The notes below the pieces were generated by a model. The model saw only the letters and a program-made list of their open reading frames with translations. It had not been told where the DNA came from and did no database searches. Below are positions 20,741 to 28,572 of a stretch of 64,000 bases of DNA, piece after piece; position 1 is the stretch's first letter, and every line of letters begins with the position of its first letter. A program made the position numbers and the translations under genes. The stretch spans positions 243,251 to 307,250 of the forward strand of contig NZ_JARQWV010000002.1 of assembly GCF_029543245.1 (NCBI RefSeq). The letters run 5' to 3'. This DNA is from Caulobacter endophyticus (lineage in GTDB: Bacteria > Pseudomonadota > Alphaproteobacteria > Caulobacterales > Caulobacteraceae).

Positions 20741-21286
20741 ATGTCCGCTGCAACCGCCCTGATCGTCGTCGACGCCCAGGATTCCTTTCGCCAGCGCGCC
20801 TCTTGGGATCCGGCGATCGCCGGCGCCTATCTGGAGCGCCAGCAGGCGCTGATCGACGGCGCGCGGGCCAAGGGCGTGCCGGTCGTGCAGATCCTGCATG
20901 TCGAGGCCGAGGGGATCTTCAGCCTGGCCTCGGGGCATGTGCGTACGGTGGAGGGCCTGTCGCTGGCGCCCGACGTCACCTTCCACAAGCCCAGCCACAG
21001 CGCCCTGGTGGGCACGGGCCTTCTGGTCTGGCTGATCCAGAACCGCATCGGCAGGATCATCGTCAGCGGCATCCGCACCGAGCAGTGCTGCGAGACGACG
21101 ACGCGGCACGCCTCGGACCTGGGTTTCGCCGTCGACTACGTCACCGAGGCGACCCTGACCTTCGACATGACCGACCGTCACGGCCGGGTCTTCACCGTCG
21201 ACGAGATCAAGGCCCGCACCGAACTGGTGCTGCACGAGCGCTTCGCCCGCATCGCCACCGTCGAAGAGGCTCTCGAAGCCGCATGA
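20741..21286 (+). CDS. Isochorismatase-family cysteine hydrolase
   Basis: A 181-residue single-domain hydrolase. The catalytic triad is present: Asp in I-V-V-D-A-Q-D-S-F, Lys in F-H-K-P-S-H-S-A-L, and Cys in R-T-E-Q-C-C-E-T-T-T-R-H-A-S-D-L-G-F. Members hydrolyse isochorismate, nicotinamide or other amides and ureides; the specific substrate is not readable. Its stop overlaps the start of the GlxA-type regulator (ATGA), so the two form one transcript. Confidence 0.88.
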   Translation: MSAATALIVVDAQDSFRQRASWDPAIAGAYLERQQALIDGARAKGVPVVQILHVEAEGIFSLASGHVRTVEGLSLAPDVTFHKPSHSALVGTGLLVWLIQNRIGRIIVSGIRTEQCCETTTRHASDLGFAVDYVTEATLTFDMTDRHGRVFTVDEIKARTELVLHERFARIATVEEALEAA

Positions 21287-22269
21287 CCGACCCGTCGCCC
21301 GCCGTCATTCCCGTCCTTGTCGTCCTGCCGCCGCGCACCCTGCTGCTCGACGTGGCCGGTCCCATGGAGGTGCTGCGGCGGGCGGCGATGGAGCCCGGTT
21401 CCCCGGGCTTCGAGGTGACCTATGTCGCCGCCAGGCCGGTGATCGACAGCTCGATCGGCCTGGGTCTCGCGGGGCTCTCGCCCCTGCCGGACGCCCTGCC
21501 GGATGGCGCGCTGGTCGTGGTGTCGGGCAATGTCGACCAGGTGCTGGGCGGTCCTGGCCCGACGGAGGCGGACGCCGCCGACGAGGAGGCCATCGTCGCC
21601 TGGCTGGCCCGGGTGGTGCGGCCGGGCATGACGCTGGCCTGCATCTGCTCGGGCGCCTTGCTGGCGGCGCGGGCGGGGCTGCTGGCCGGCAAGGCCTGCA
21701 CCACCCACCATGCCTGCATCGACGACCTGGAGCGCCTGGCGCCCAGCGCCCGGGTGCTGGAGGATCGCCTGTTCGTCGAGGACGGCGAGCGGTTGACCAG
21801 CGCCGGCGTCACCTCGGGCGTCGACTTGATGCTGCATCTGGTCTCCCGGCTGCGCGGGCCGGCCCTGGCGGTGTCGATCGCCCGCCAGATGGTAGTCTAT
21901 CTGCGGCGCGGTCCGTCGGACCCGCAGTTGTCACCGTGGCTGGAGGGCCGCAACCACGTCCACCCGGCCGTCCACCGCGTGCAGGACGCCGTCGCCGCCG
22001 ATCCGACCCGCGACTGGAACCTGGAGGTGCTGGCCGACCTGGCCGGGGCCAGCCCGCGGCATCTGTCGCGGCTGTTCAACGCCCATGCCGGCATGAGCCT
22101 GACCGACTACGTCAACCGCCTGCGCCTGGCCCTGGCCGGTGAAATGCTGTCGGCGACGCGGCTGGACATGGAAAGCGTCGCCGAGCGGGCGGGCTTCGCC
22201 TCGACCCGCCAGTTGCGCAGGGTCTGGCGGCGGCATCACCCCACGCCGCCCAGGGCGGCGCGGGGCTGA
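21283..22269 (+). CDS. GlxA-family AraC-type transcriptional regulator
   Basis: A 328-residue regulator with an amino-terminal DJ-1/PfpI (class I amidotransferase-like) domain at about residues 5-175 and a carboxy-terminal AraC double helix-turn-helix at about 225-325 (A-S-P-R-H-L-S-R-L-F, then E-R-A-G-F-A-S-T-R-Q-L-R-R-V-W-R). The nucleophile-elbow position reads C-I-C-S-G-A-L-L. It is translationally coupled to the isochorismatase-like gene, the usual pairing, and probably controls it. That control is inference. Confidence 0.9.
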   Translation: MTDPSPAVIPVLVVLPPRTLLLDVAGPMEVLRRAAMEPGSPGFEVTYVAARPVIDSSIGLGLAGLSPLPDALPDGALVVVSGNVDQVLGGPGPTEADAADEEAIVAWLARVVRPGMTLACICSGALLAARAGLLAGKACTTHHACIDDLERLAPSARVLEDRLFVEDGERLTSAGVTSGVDLMLHLVSRLRGPALAVSIARQMVVYLRRGPSDPQLSPWLEGRNHVHPAVHRVQDAVAADPTRDWNLEVLADLAGASPRHLSRLFNAHAGMSLTDYVNRLRLALAGEMLSATRLDMESVAERAGFASTRQLRRVWRRHHPTPPRAARG

Positions 22270-22274
22270 GCGCG

Positions 22275-24203
22275 TCAGTTCGGCGGATTGTGCTTTTCGA
22301 CGAAGGCGACGGTCTCGGTCAGCATGCGCTGACGGCTGGCGCCGCGCGACAGCCAGTGGTCTTCGCCGTCGAGGGTGACGAACTGCACCGGCTTACCGGC
22401 CTTGGTCAGGGCTTCGGACATCAGCTTGCTCTGCACATAGGGCACGACGGTGTCGTCCTTGCCGTGGATCAGCAGCACGGGGATGTCGGCCTTGGCGGCC
22501 AGCTTGGCGGGCGAGATCGCCGCCAGGTCCGGGTCGCGCACGCCGTCTGCGCCCATGAAGCGCAGCCAGTAGCGCATCGCGGCGTTCTTGCTGGTGGCGT
22601 AGCGCTCCTGGTTGTCGACCAGCATCCGCTTGAGGTCGGAAGGGCCCGCCACCGACACCGCGCAGCGATAGACGCCGGTGTCGATCGTCGCCCCGGCCAG
22701 GGCCGCGTAGCCGCCGTAGCTGGCGCCCACCACGCAGACGCGCTTGGGATCGATCAGCCCTTCCTTGGCCAGATAGCGCACGCCGTCCGACAGGTCGGTC
22801 TGCATCTTCTTGCCCCACTCGCCGAAGCCGGCCTGGACGAAGTCCTGGCCGAAACCCTCGGAGCCGCGGAAGTTGGGCTGCAGAACCGCGTAGCCGCGCG
22901 AGGCCAGGCCCTGGCTCCACCAGTCGAAACCGGGGGCGTCGCGGCCTTCCGGACCGCCGTGGGGCAGCACGATCAGCGGCAGGTTCTTGGCCGACTTGCC
23001 CTTGGGCAGGGTGAGGTAGCCGGTGATCTCCAGGCCGTCGGCGGCCTTGTACTTCACCGGACGCACCTCGCCGATGTCGGCAGGGGTCAGGCTGGAATAG
23101 GATGCGCCCAGCCAGTCGGCGCTCTTCTTGTCGAGATCGACGAGCGCGTAGGCGGGGCCTTCGGTGGCGGAATCCACCAGGACCACGATCTTGCGCCGAT
23201 CATCCGACCACGACGCCAGCGAGACGCGGTCGCCCGGGAAGGCCTTCTGGACGGCTTTCCAGGCGTTCTCGTTCTTGGCGTCGTAGAACTGGTAGCGCAG
23301 GTCGTCGCCCACGAGCGTCACGCCGCCGATCAAGGCCCCGGTGGCCGGATCGCGGATCAGGCCGTCGAACGGGCGCTCCATCGGCAGGTCCGCGTGGCCG
23401 CCGCCTTGCGCGTACTCGCGATAGACGGTGTCACCGTCGGCGTTCTGCATGGCCACCAACACGCTCTTGCCGTCGCGGCCCAGGCCCGAGACGCCGTAGG
23501 AGCCCATCGGGCTTGTCGCCTGGTCGGCCAGGGCCCAGCCGCGATCGCCCTTGATCCGCAGCGACCACACGCCCTTGGACTGGTCGTATTGCGACTGGGC
23601 CAGCGGGATGCCGGCGGCGTCCACCAGCCAGTCGTCGGTGTCTTCCGACCGGGCCTCGATCATCTTGGTGCGGTTCTTGTCCAGATTGACCGCGAACAGC
23701 GTCACGCGGCCGTAGTTCTCGACGAAATAGATGCCCTGGACGAAGGCGGTCAGGTCGCCGCCGACCTTGCGGATCATGGCTGGGCCGTAGACCACGTTCA
23801 TCGCGCCGGGCTGGTTGGCGAGCAGGAGCGACTGCTTCTTGGTGTTGATGTCGTAGCTGGTCGTCATCCAGTACTCGCGCTTGGGACCCGCAAGGTCGCG
23901 CACGAGGGCGGTGGTCGAGGTGGTGATCAGCAGGTGGCGCGTGCCGGCCCACTGCACCCAGCGCAACTTTTCCTTGCCCATGCGCAGGACGCTGATGACG
24001 CTCGAGTCGTCGGCCTTGTGGATCGAGATCACCCGGTCCTCGTTCGCCAGGCTCGTGGACACCGCCAGCAGCGAGCCGTCGGGCGAAATGGTCACGTCCT
24101 CGATGTTCGGCAGGCGGCCATAGGCCTCGACCGGCGCGGCCTGAACCGCACCGAAACCCAGAACCGCGACCGTGACGATGGCCGCCCCTATCCTATGCAA
24201 CAC
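22275..24203 (-). CDS. S9-family (prolyl oligopeptidase-type) serine peptidase, exported
   Basis: A 642-residue periplasmic peptidase. I chose the GTG at 24203: a GGGGGAG ribosome binding site lies 7 nt upstream and a signal peptide follows (L-H-R-I-G-A-A-I-V, cleavage near A-V-Q-A). Residues about 25-380 form a beta-propeller. The catalytic alpha/beta hydrolase domain follows with the nucleophile in G-A-S-Y-G-G-Y-A-A-L, the Asp in I-H-G-K-D-D-T-V-V and the His in D-G-E-D-H-W-L-S. These enzymes cleave short peptides or acyl-amino acids. Its stop lies 5 nt from that of the convergent GlxA-type gene. Confidence 0.9.
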   Translation of the reverse strand: MLHRIGAAIVTVAVLGFGAVQAAPVEAYGRLPNIEDVTISPDGSLLAVSTSLANEDRVISIHKADDSSVISVLRMGKEKLRWVQWAGTRHLLITTSTTALVRDLAGPKREYWMTTSYDINTKKQSLLLANQPGAMNVVYGPAMIRKVGGDLTAFVQGIYFVENYGRVTLFAVNLDKNRTKMIEARSEDTDDWLVDAAGIPLAQSQYDQSKGVWSLRIKGDRGWALADQATSPMGSYGVSGLGRDGKSVLVAMQNADGDTVYREYAQGGGHADLPMERPFDGLIRDPATGALIGGVTLVGDDLRYQFYDAKNENAWKAVQKAFPGDRVSLASWSDDRRKIVVLVDSATEGPAYALVDLDKKSADWLGASYSSLTPADIGEVRPVKYKAADGLEITGYLTLPKGKSAKNLPLIVLPHGGPEGRDAPGFDWWSQGLASRGYAVLQPNFRGSEGFGQDFVQAGFGEWGKKMQTDLSDGVRYLAKEGLIDPKRVCVVGASYGGYAALAGATIDTGVYRCAVSVAGPSDLKRMLVDNQERYATSKNAAMRYWLRFMGADGVRDPDLAAISPAKLAAKADIPVLLIHGKDDTVVPYVQSKLMSEALTKAGKPVQFVTLDGEDHWLSRGASRQRMLTETVAFVEKHNPPN

Positions 24204-24270
24204 GTCGATACTCCCCCGAAGTTCCCGACCGACCTGTAGCTTGACCACAATGCCCGGTCGAGAGGGGGTG

Positions 24271-24999
24271 TCAGCCTCGCGTGCGGATCCAACCGGTCAG
24301 AGACAGCCGCGGAACCGCTGCGTGCGGGGTGACGTAGCTGACGGCGTGCTTCTGCGGGACGCGGAAGATGTTCAGGGCGTTGAAGCTGGGGGTGTAGCCC
24401 TCGGCCACATGGCCGTCGCCGTCGAGGAACAGCAGCAGGCCCCCCCAGTCGCTACGCCACTGCGGCGTCAGGTTCAGGACATAGGCATAGAGCCGGTTCT
24501 TGCCGTCGGCGTGGTCGTCGTGCTCGGTCAGGAAGTGGCCGGGACGGTAACGCGTGGCCTGGCAGTCGCAGTATTCGGGGCGATCATCGCCCGTCAGGTC
24601 GCGCACGAAGCCGAGGAAGGCCTCGCCGTTGATCAGGTCGTAGGCCGCTTCCAGGAGGCGTCCCTCGCGGCGGCCGGCCTCGACCTCGTCGCTGACCCGG
24701 AAATTGTCGAATCGAAAGCCGAAGCCGGCGCGGGTCTCCTCGGCCACCTGGCGGTCCAGCGCGGCGTCGTCGGCAGGCGACAGGACCCCTGGGCCGTCCA
24801 GCGGCAAGGTCCACAGCTTCTTGTCGACGCCCACAACCCCGCTCCACGGCGTGTCGATGGTCAGGGCCGCGTGCAGGCGCGAGGCCGAGTCGGCCGTCAG
24901 GAAACCCGGCACGTGCAGGCGGCCGCCGGCGGCGAAGGCGTCGCGCCAGGCCTTGGGCGTTAGGCCGGGGTCGAGCGACAGGGGGGCTTGTTGAGGCAT
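24271..24999 (-). CDS. 2OG-Fe(II) oxygenase, prolyl-hydroxylase (OGFOD1/Tpa1-like) type
   Basis: A 242-residue dioxygenase. The iron ligands are H-D-D in F-L-T-E-H-D-D-H-A-D-G-K-N-R and the distal His in V-P-Q-K-H-A-V-S-Y-V. A downstream Arg in V-P-R-L-S-L-T-G-W is placed to bind 2-oxoglutarate. The layout resembles the catalytic half of OGFOD1/Tpa1, which hydroxylate a proline of ribosomal protein uS12 in eukaryotes. It lies 78 nt downstream of infC with a terminator between. Confidence 0.8.
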   Translation of the reverse strand: MPQQAPLSLDPGLTPKAWRDAFAAGGRLHVPGFLTADSASRLHAALTIDTPWSGVVGVDKKLWTLPLDGPGVLSPADDAALDRQVAEETRAGFGFRFDNFRVSDEVEAGRREGRLLEAAYDLINGEAFLGFVRDLTGDDRPEYCDCQATRYRPGHFLTEHDDHADGKNRLYAYVLNLTPQWRSDWGGLLLFLDGDGHVAEGYTPSFNALNIFRVPQKHAVSYVTPHAAVPRLSLTGWIRTRG

Positions 25000-25030
25000 G
25001 GCGATGACGAGGACTGGAAACCAGAAACGA

Positions 25031-25056
25031 AAAACGCCCCGGCGAGGCCGGGGCGT
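25031..25056 (-). terminator. Terminator of infC
   Basis: A 9-bp perfect stem (ACGCCCCGG at 25034-25042 with 25048-25056) is followed on the minus strand by a T-rich tail. Confidence 0.85.
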
Positions 25057-25077
25057 CTTCGAAGATAGGGCCTAAGC

Positions 25078-25611
25078 TCAGCGGGGCGCCAGGATCATGA
25101 TCATCTGGCGGCCTTCCATGCGAGGCTCATACTCGACCTTGGCGACCTCGTCGAAGTCGGCCTTGACCTGCTGCAGCAGCTTCATGCCGAGTTCCGGGTG
25201 GGCCATTTCGCGACCGCGGAAGCGTAGGGTGACCTTCACCTTGTCGCCTTCCTCGAAGAAGCGGTGCATCGACTTGGCCTTAACGTCATAGTCGTGCTTG
25301 TCGATGTTCGGGCGGAGCTTGATCTCCTTGAGCTCGACCACCTTCTGACGCTTGCGGGCCTCGTTCTTCTTCTTCTGCTCCTGGAACTTGAACTTGCCGT
25401 AGTCCAGGATCTTGCAGACGGGCGGGTTCGCGTTCGGAACGATCTCGACCAGGTCCAGGCCAGCCTCTTCGGCCGCTTCCAGGGCGGCGGAAGTCGGCAT
25501 CTCGCCTTGCTTCTCGCCGTTCTGGTCGATCAGCAGCACGCGGGGGACGCGGATTTCATCGTTGATACGCGGTCCATCCTTGACGGGCGGCGCTTGCATG
25601 GGACGGCGAAT
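25078..25611 (-). CDS. infC: Translation initiation factor IF-3, likely ATT start
   Basis: A 177-residue factor that binds the 30S subunit and proof-reads initiator tRNA and start codons. Both domains are present: the amino-terminal domain with [10 protein letters not shown] and the linker, and the carboxy-terminal domain with [13 protein letters not shown]. The first ATG (25599) has no ribosome binding site at proper distance. Four codons upstream an ATT (25609-25611) has GGAG (25620-25623) 8 nt away and adds I-R-R-P, as in other alphaproteobacterial IF3 proteins. An ATT start is the basis of IF3 autoregulation in E. coli. Confidence 0.93.
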   Translation of the reverse strand: MRRPMQAPPVKDGPRINDEIRVPRVLLIDQNGEKQGEMPTSAALEAAEEAGLDLVEIVPNANPPVCKILDYGKFKFQEQKKKNEARKRQKVVELKEIKLRPNIDKHDYDVKAKSMHRFFEEGDKVKVTLRFRGREMAHPELGMKLLQQVKADFDEVAKVEYEPRMEGRQMIMILAPR

Positions 25612-25858
25612 AGGGGCGGCTCCGGAATTGTTGTAGAGGATTTCGCGCGGCGCCCATGGGGCGTCGCGTTCAGATGATATATGACGCTAGACACGGACGC
25701 TATCAAGCGTCCGACGCGACAAGAGCGTTCCACGCAGCCGAGGATCGGCGGCGGAAGGGGCGACGGGGTGGAAACGCGAGCGGGACGGGCGGCCGTTTCC
25801 CATTCCTCCAGACGACGATTCGACGCCCTTGAACGCCGCCGCCGCCACCCTTTCGCCC

Positions 25859-26458
25859 ATGCCCGCCACGCGCCACACGCTCATCGAGGACGTCCACGCG
25901 CTGCTGATCGGCACGAGCTTCATCGCCGTGGGCCTGACCCTGCTGAAGACCGCCGGCCTCGTGACCGGCGGGATCGCCGGGATCGCCCTGATCGTCTCCT
26001 ATCTCGGCGGCTGGCCGGTAGGGGTGGTGTTCTTCGTCCTGAACCTGCCGTTCTACGTCTTCGCCCAGCGGGCGCTGGGCTGGATGTTCATGTTCAAGAC
26101 TCTGGCGGTGAACGTCGCCCTGACCGGCCTGACCCTGGCCCTGCCGCACTGGCTGAAGCTGAAGGGCGTGGACCCGATCTTCGCGGCGGTGTTCGGCGGC
26201 ACCATCATCGGCATGGGCATTCTCGCCCTGGCGCGCCACCGCGCCTCGGTCGGCGGGATCGGCGTGCTGGGCCTGTGGTTGCAGGAAAAGCATGGGATCA
26301 GCGCCGGCAAGGTGCAGATGGGCACGGACGTGCTGGTGGTGGGCGCGGCCTTCATGGTCGTCAGCCTCGACAAGCTGCTGCTGTCGGTTTTGTCGGCCGT
26401 GGCGCTGAGCATCGTCATCATCGCCAATCACAAGCCCGGCCGCTACGCCGGCTATTAA
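25859..26458 (+). CDS. YitT-family membrane protein
   Basis: A 199-residue inner-membrane protein with five to six predicted helices (first at about residues 12-32). Its opening E-D-V-H-A-L-L-I-G-T-S-F-I-A-V-G and G-L-V-T-G-G-I-A-G-I-A motif are typical of the YitT/DUF161 family, whose function is not established. The ATG at 25859 is used; an in-frame TTG ten codons earlier (25829) is also possible, and neither has a convincing ribosome binding site. It is divergent from infC. Confidence 0.85.
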   Translation: MPATRHTLIEDVHALLIGTSFIAVGLTLLKTAGLVTGGIAGIALIVSYLGGWPVGVVFFVLNLPFYVFAQRALGWMFMFKTLAVNVALTGLTLALPHWLKLKGVDPIFAAVFGGTIIGMGILALARHRASVGGIGVLGLWLQEKHGISAGKVQMGTDVLVVGAAFMVVSLDKLLLSVLSAVALSIVIIANHKPGRYAGY

Positions 26459-26517
26459 CGGTGATGTTCATTGCCCCTATGGGGCCAAGCTGGCATACGA
26501 CGCGCGACGTAGCGTGC

Positions 26518-26529
26518 GTTAGCGCTACC
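26518..26529. promoter_or_regulatory. Candidate LacI-type operator upstream of the epimerase gene
   Basis: GTTAGCGCTACC contains the perfect palindrome TAGCGCTA (26520-26527) and abuts the ribosome binding site. Its shape (central CG, NGCGCN core) is that of LacI-family sugar-regulator operators. No regulator gene is next to it. Confidence 0.35.
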
Positions 26530-26540
26530 AGGAGTTTTGC

Positions 26541-27404
26541 ATGACCCGCCCCGTCCTGGCGACCGCCCGCGCCCGCGTCGAACTGCTGCCCGAGGTGGGC
26601 GGTTCGATCGGCCGTTTCGTGTTCGACGGCCGCGATGTGCTGCGTCCGACGCCGGAAGGCGCGACCGACGCGCTGAACGTCGGCTGCTTTCCGCTGGTCC
26701 CGTTCTGCAACCGCATCCCGAACGGCCGCTTCTCGTTCCAGGGGCGCGACGTCGTGCTGGCGCCGAACCTCGGCGGTCATCCGCATCCGCTGCACGGCCA
26801 GGGCTGGCGCGCGGCCTGGACGGTCACCGGCCTGTCCGACACCCGTGCCGTCCTGACCTACGACCACGCCCCGTCCGACTGGCCGTGGGCTTACCGCGCC
26901 GAGCAGATCCTGGTGCTGTCGGACGAGGGCCTGCGCATCGAGCTGTCGGTGACCAACACCGGCGCCGAGACCATGCCGGCCGGCCTTGGCCTGCATCCCT
27001 ATTTCGCCGCCCGTCCGGGTGAGGCGCTGAAGATGGACGTCGACGGGGTCTGGATGGTCGACGCCGACGTGCTGCCGACCGTCCATCACCAGGGGGCCTG
27101 GATGCGCGACTGGACCCTGGGCGCCCCGACCGCCACCGACAGCCTGATCGACAACTGCTGGACGGGTTTCGGCGGCAAGGCCGTGCTGTCGGCCCCGGAA
27201 GGCGCCTCGACGATCATCGAGGCCTCCGACAACTGCCGCTGGGCCCACGTCTACTCGCCGCCGGGCGCCGACTTCGTCTGCGTCGAGCCCACCTCCAGCC
27301 GCCCCGATCCGTTCGGCGCCGGGTTCGACGAGGGGGAGACCGGCATGGCCGCCCTGGCCCCGGGCGGAAAGGCGTCGGTCTGGATGACGCTGACGATCGC
27401 ATGA
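26541..27404 (+). CDS. Aldose 1-epimerase
   Basis: A 287-residue galactose-mutarotase-fold enzyme that interconverts alpha and beta anomers of aldoses. Characteristic residues: N-R-I-P-N-G near residue 55, the first catalytic-region His in H-P-H-P-L-H-G-Q-G-W, the second in G-L-H-P-Y-F, and a Glu in C-V-E-P-T-S. A GGAG ribosome binding site precedes the ATG. It could serve the oxidative aldose pathway at 48-53 kb, but they are not linked. Confidence 0.88.
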   Translation: MTRPVLATARARVELLPEVGGSIGRFVFDGRDVLRPTPEGATDALNVGCFPLVPFCNRIPNGRFSFQGRDVVLAPNLGGHPHPLHGQGWRAAWTVTGLSDTRAVLTYDHAPSDWPWAYRAEQILVLSDEGLRIELSVTNTGAETMPAGLGLHPYFAARPGEALKMDVDGVWMVDADVLPTVHHQGAWMRDWTLGAPTATDSLIDNCWTGFGGKAVLSAPEGASTIIEASDNCRWAHVYSPPGADFVCVEPTSSRPDPFGAGFDEGETGMAALAPGGKASVWMTLTIA

Positions 27405-27475
27405 TCGCCCTCGCCGATCTTCTCGATTTGCGCCAGGTCAAGGCGCGCTGGACCGATGCGGCGTTGAATGGCGCC

Positions 27476-27826
27476 ATGTGCGCTCCTTCGCCCGCCCGAC
27501 CGCTGGTGATCATCGTCGAAGCCGACGAGGCCCTGCGCCAGGCCCTGGCCTTCGCCCTGGAGACCGAGGGCTACTGGCCGCGCGCCTTCGCCGAGGTCGC
27601 CGACGCGCCGCTGGCCGAACTGATCGCCGCCGATTGCCTGGTGCTGGACATCGACCTGCTGGCCCTGGCGTCGCTGCGGGGCAGGGGCGTGCGCACGCCG
27701 GCCGTGCTGCTGGCCGAGGGACCGATCGACCTGACCGTCACCGACGCCCTGTGGGCGGGCGTGGCCCACAAGCCCCTGATCACCGACGCCCTGAGCGTGC
27801 AGGTGAAACGGGCGGTGGGGGCGTAA
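27476..27826 (+). CDS. FixT-like single-domain receiver protein
   Basis: A 116-residue stand-alone receiver domain. The acidic pocket is reduced (V-E-A-D at residue 14). The phospho-acceptor Asp is retained (D58 in C-L-V-L-D) and so is the Lys (K99 in H-K-P-L). Cysteines lie at positions 2 and 54. The stretch R-Q-A-L-A-F-A-L-E-T-E-G-Y is like that of FixT-type receivers, which inhibit the FixL kinase. The ATG at 27476 is preferred; a longer frame starts at 27401, overlapping the epimerase stop (ATGA). It is convergent with fixJ. Confidence 0.65.
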   Translation: MCAPSPARPLVIIVEADEALRQALAFALETEGYWPRAFAEVADAPLAELIAADCLVLDIDLLALASLRGRGVRTPAVLLAEGPIDLTVTDALWAGVAHKPLITDALSVQVKRAVGA

Positions 27827-27829
27827 TCC

Positions 27830-27966
27830 AAATCCTCCCCCCGAAGGGGGAGGTGGCCCGAAGGGCCGGAGGGGGAAGTCCCTTCCGAGGCCCGAAACGC
27901 CCCTGAGGCGGGGAGTTACATCCCCCTCCGTCGGCTTCGCCGACACCTCCCCCTTCAGGGAGAGGA
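27830..27966. repeat. Nested-hairpin intergenic repeat, copy 3
   Basis: CCTCCCCCCGAAGGGGGAGG plus a GGCCCGAAGGGCC hairpin on the left is mirrored by a GTCGGCTTCGCCGAC hairpin and CTCCCCCTTCAGGGAGAGG on the right. It fills the gap between the convergent FixT-like and fixJ genes. Confidence 0.75.
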
Positions 27967-27969
27967 TTT

Positions 27970-28572
27970 TCAGCTCCGCACCGACAGCGTCATCCGCACC
28001 AGGGCGGCCAGGTTGTCGGCGTGCATCTTGCTCATCAGCTTGGCGCGGTAGATCTCGACGGTGCGCGGGCTGATGCCCAGGTCGCGGGCTATGATCTTGT
28101 TGGGGTGGCCGGCGACCACGCCGTCCAGCACCTGGCGCTCGCGCTCCGACAGCGTTTCCATCCGCGCCAGCACCTGGGCCTGGTCGTCGCTTACGGCTGG
28201 CTGGGGCGCGGCGGCCAGGGCGCGCTCAAGCGCCGCCAGGATGCGGGCTTCGGAGAACGGCTTTTCGATGAAGTCGACGACGCCGTCGCGCATGGCCTCG
28301 ACGGCCATGGGGATGTCGCCGTGGCCAGTGATCATCACCACAGGCAGGCCCGAGCCCGCGGCCTTGAGGCGGCGCACCAGTTCCTGGCCGCTCATGCCGG
28401 GCATGCGCACGTCGGTGATCACGCAGCCGGGCTCGACCTCGGACAGCTCCGACAGGAAGGCCAGGGCGCTGGCGTAGGTGCGCACGCGGAAATCGGCCGT
28501 CTCCAGCAGGAAGGCCAGGGAGTCGCGGGCGTCGGCGTCGTCGTCGACCACGTGCACAACGGCGTCGCTCAT
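27970..28572 (-). CDS. fixJ: FixJ-type response regulator
   Basis: A 200-residue regulator with a receiver domain (D10/D11, phospho-acceptor D54 in V-I-T-D-V-R-M-P-G, K in I-E-K-P-F) and a LuxR-type helix-turn-helix (L-S-E-R-E-R-Q-V-L-D-G-V-V, then T-V-E-I-Y-R-A-K-L). In Caulobacter, FixJ activates microaerobic genes including fixK. The ATG at 28572 overlaps the fixL stop (TGATG); a TTG one codon earlier is the alternative. Confidence 0.94.
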   Translation of the reverse strand: MSDAVVHVVDDDADARDSLAFLLETADFRVRTYASALAFLSELSEVEPGCVITDVRMPGMSGQELVRRLKAAGSGLPVVMITGHGDIPMAVEAMRDGVVDFIEKPFSEARILAALERALAAAPQPAVSDDQAQVLARMETLSERERQVLDGVVAGHPNKIIARDLGISPRTVEIYRAKLMSKMHADNLAALVRMTLSVRS

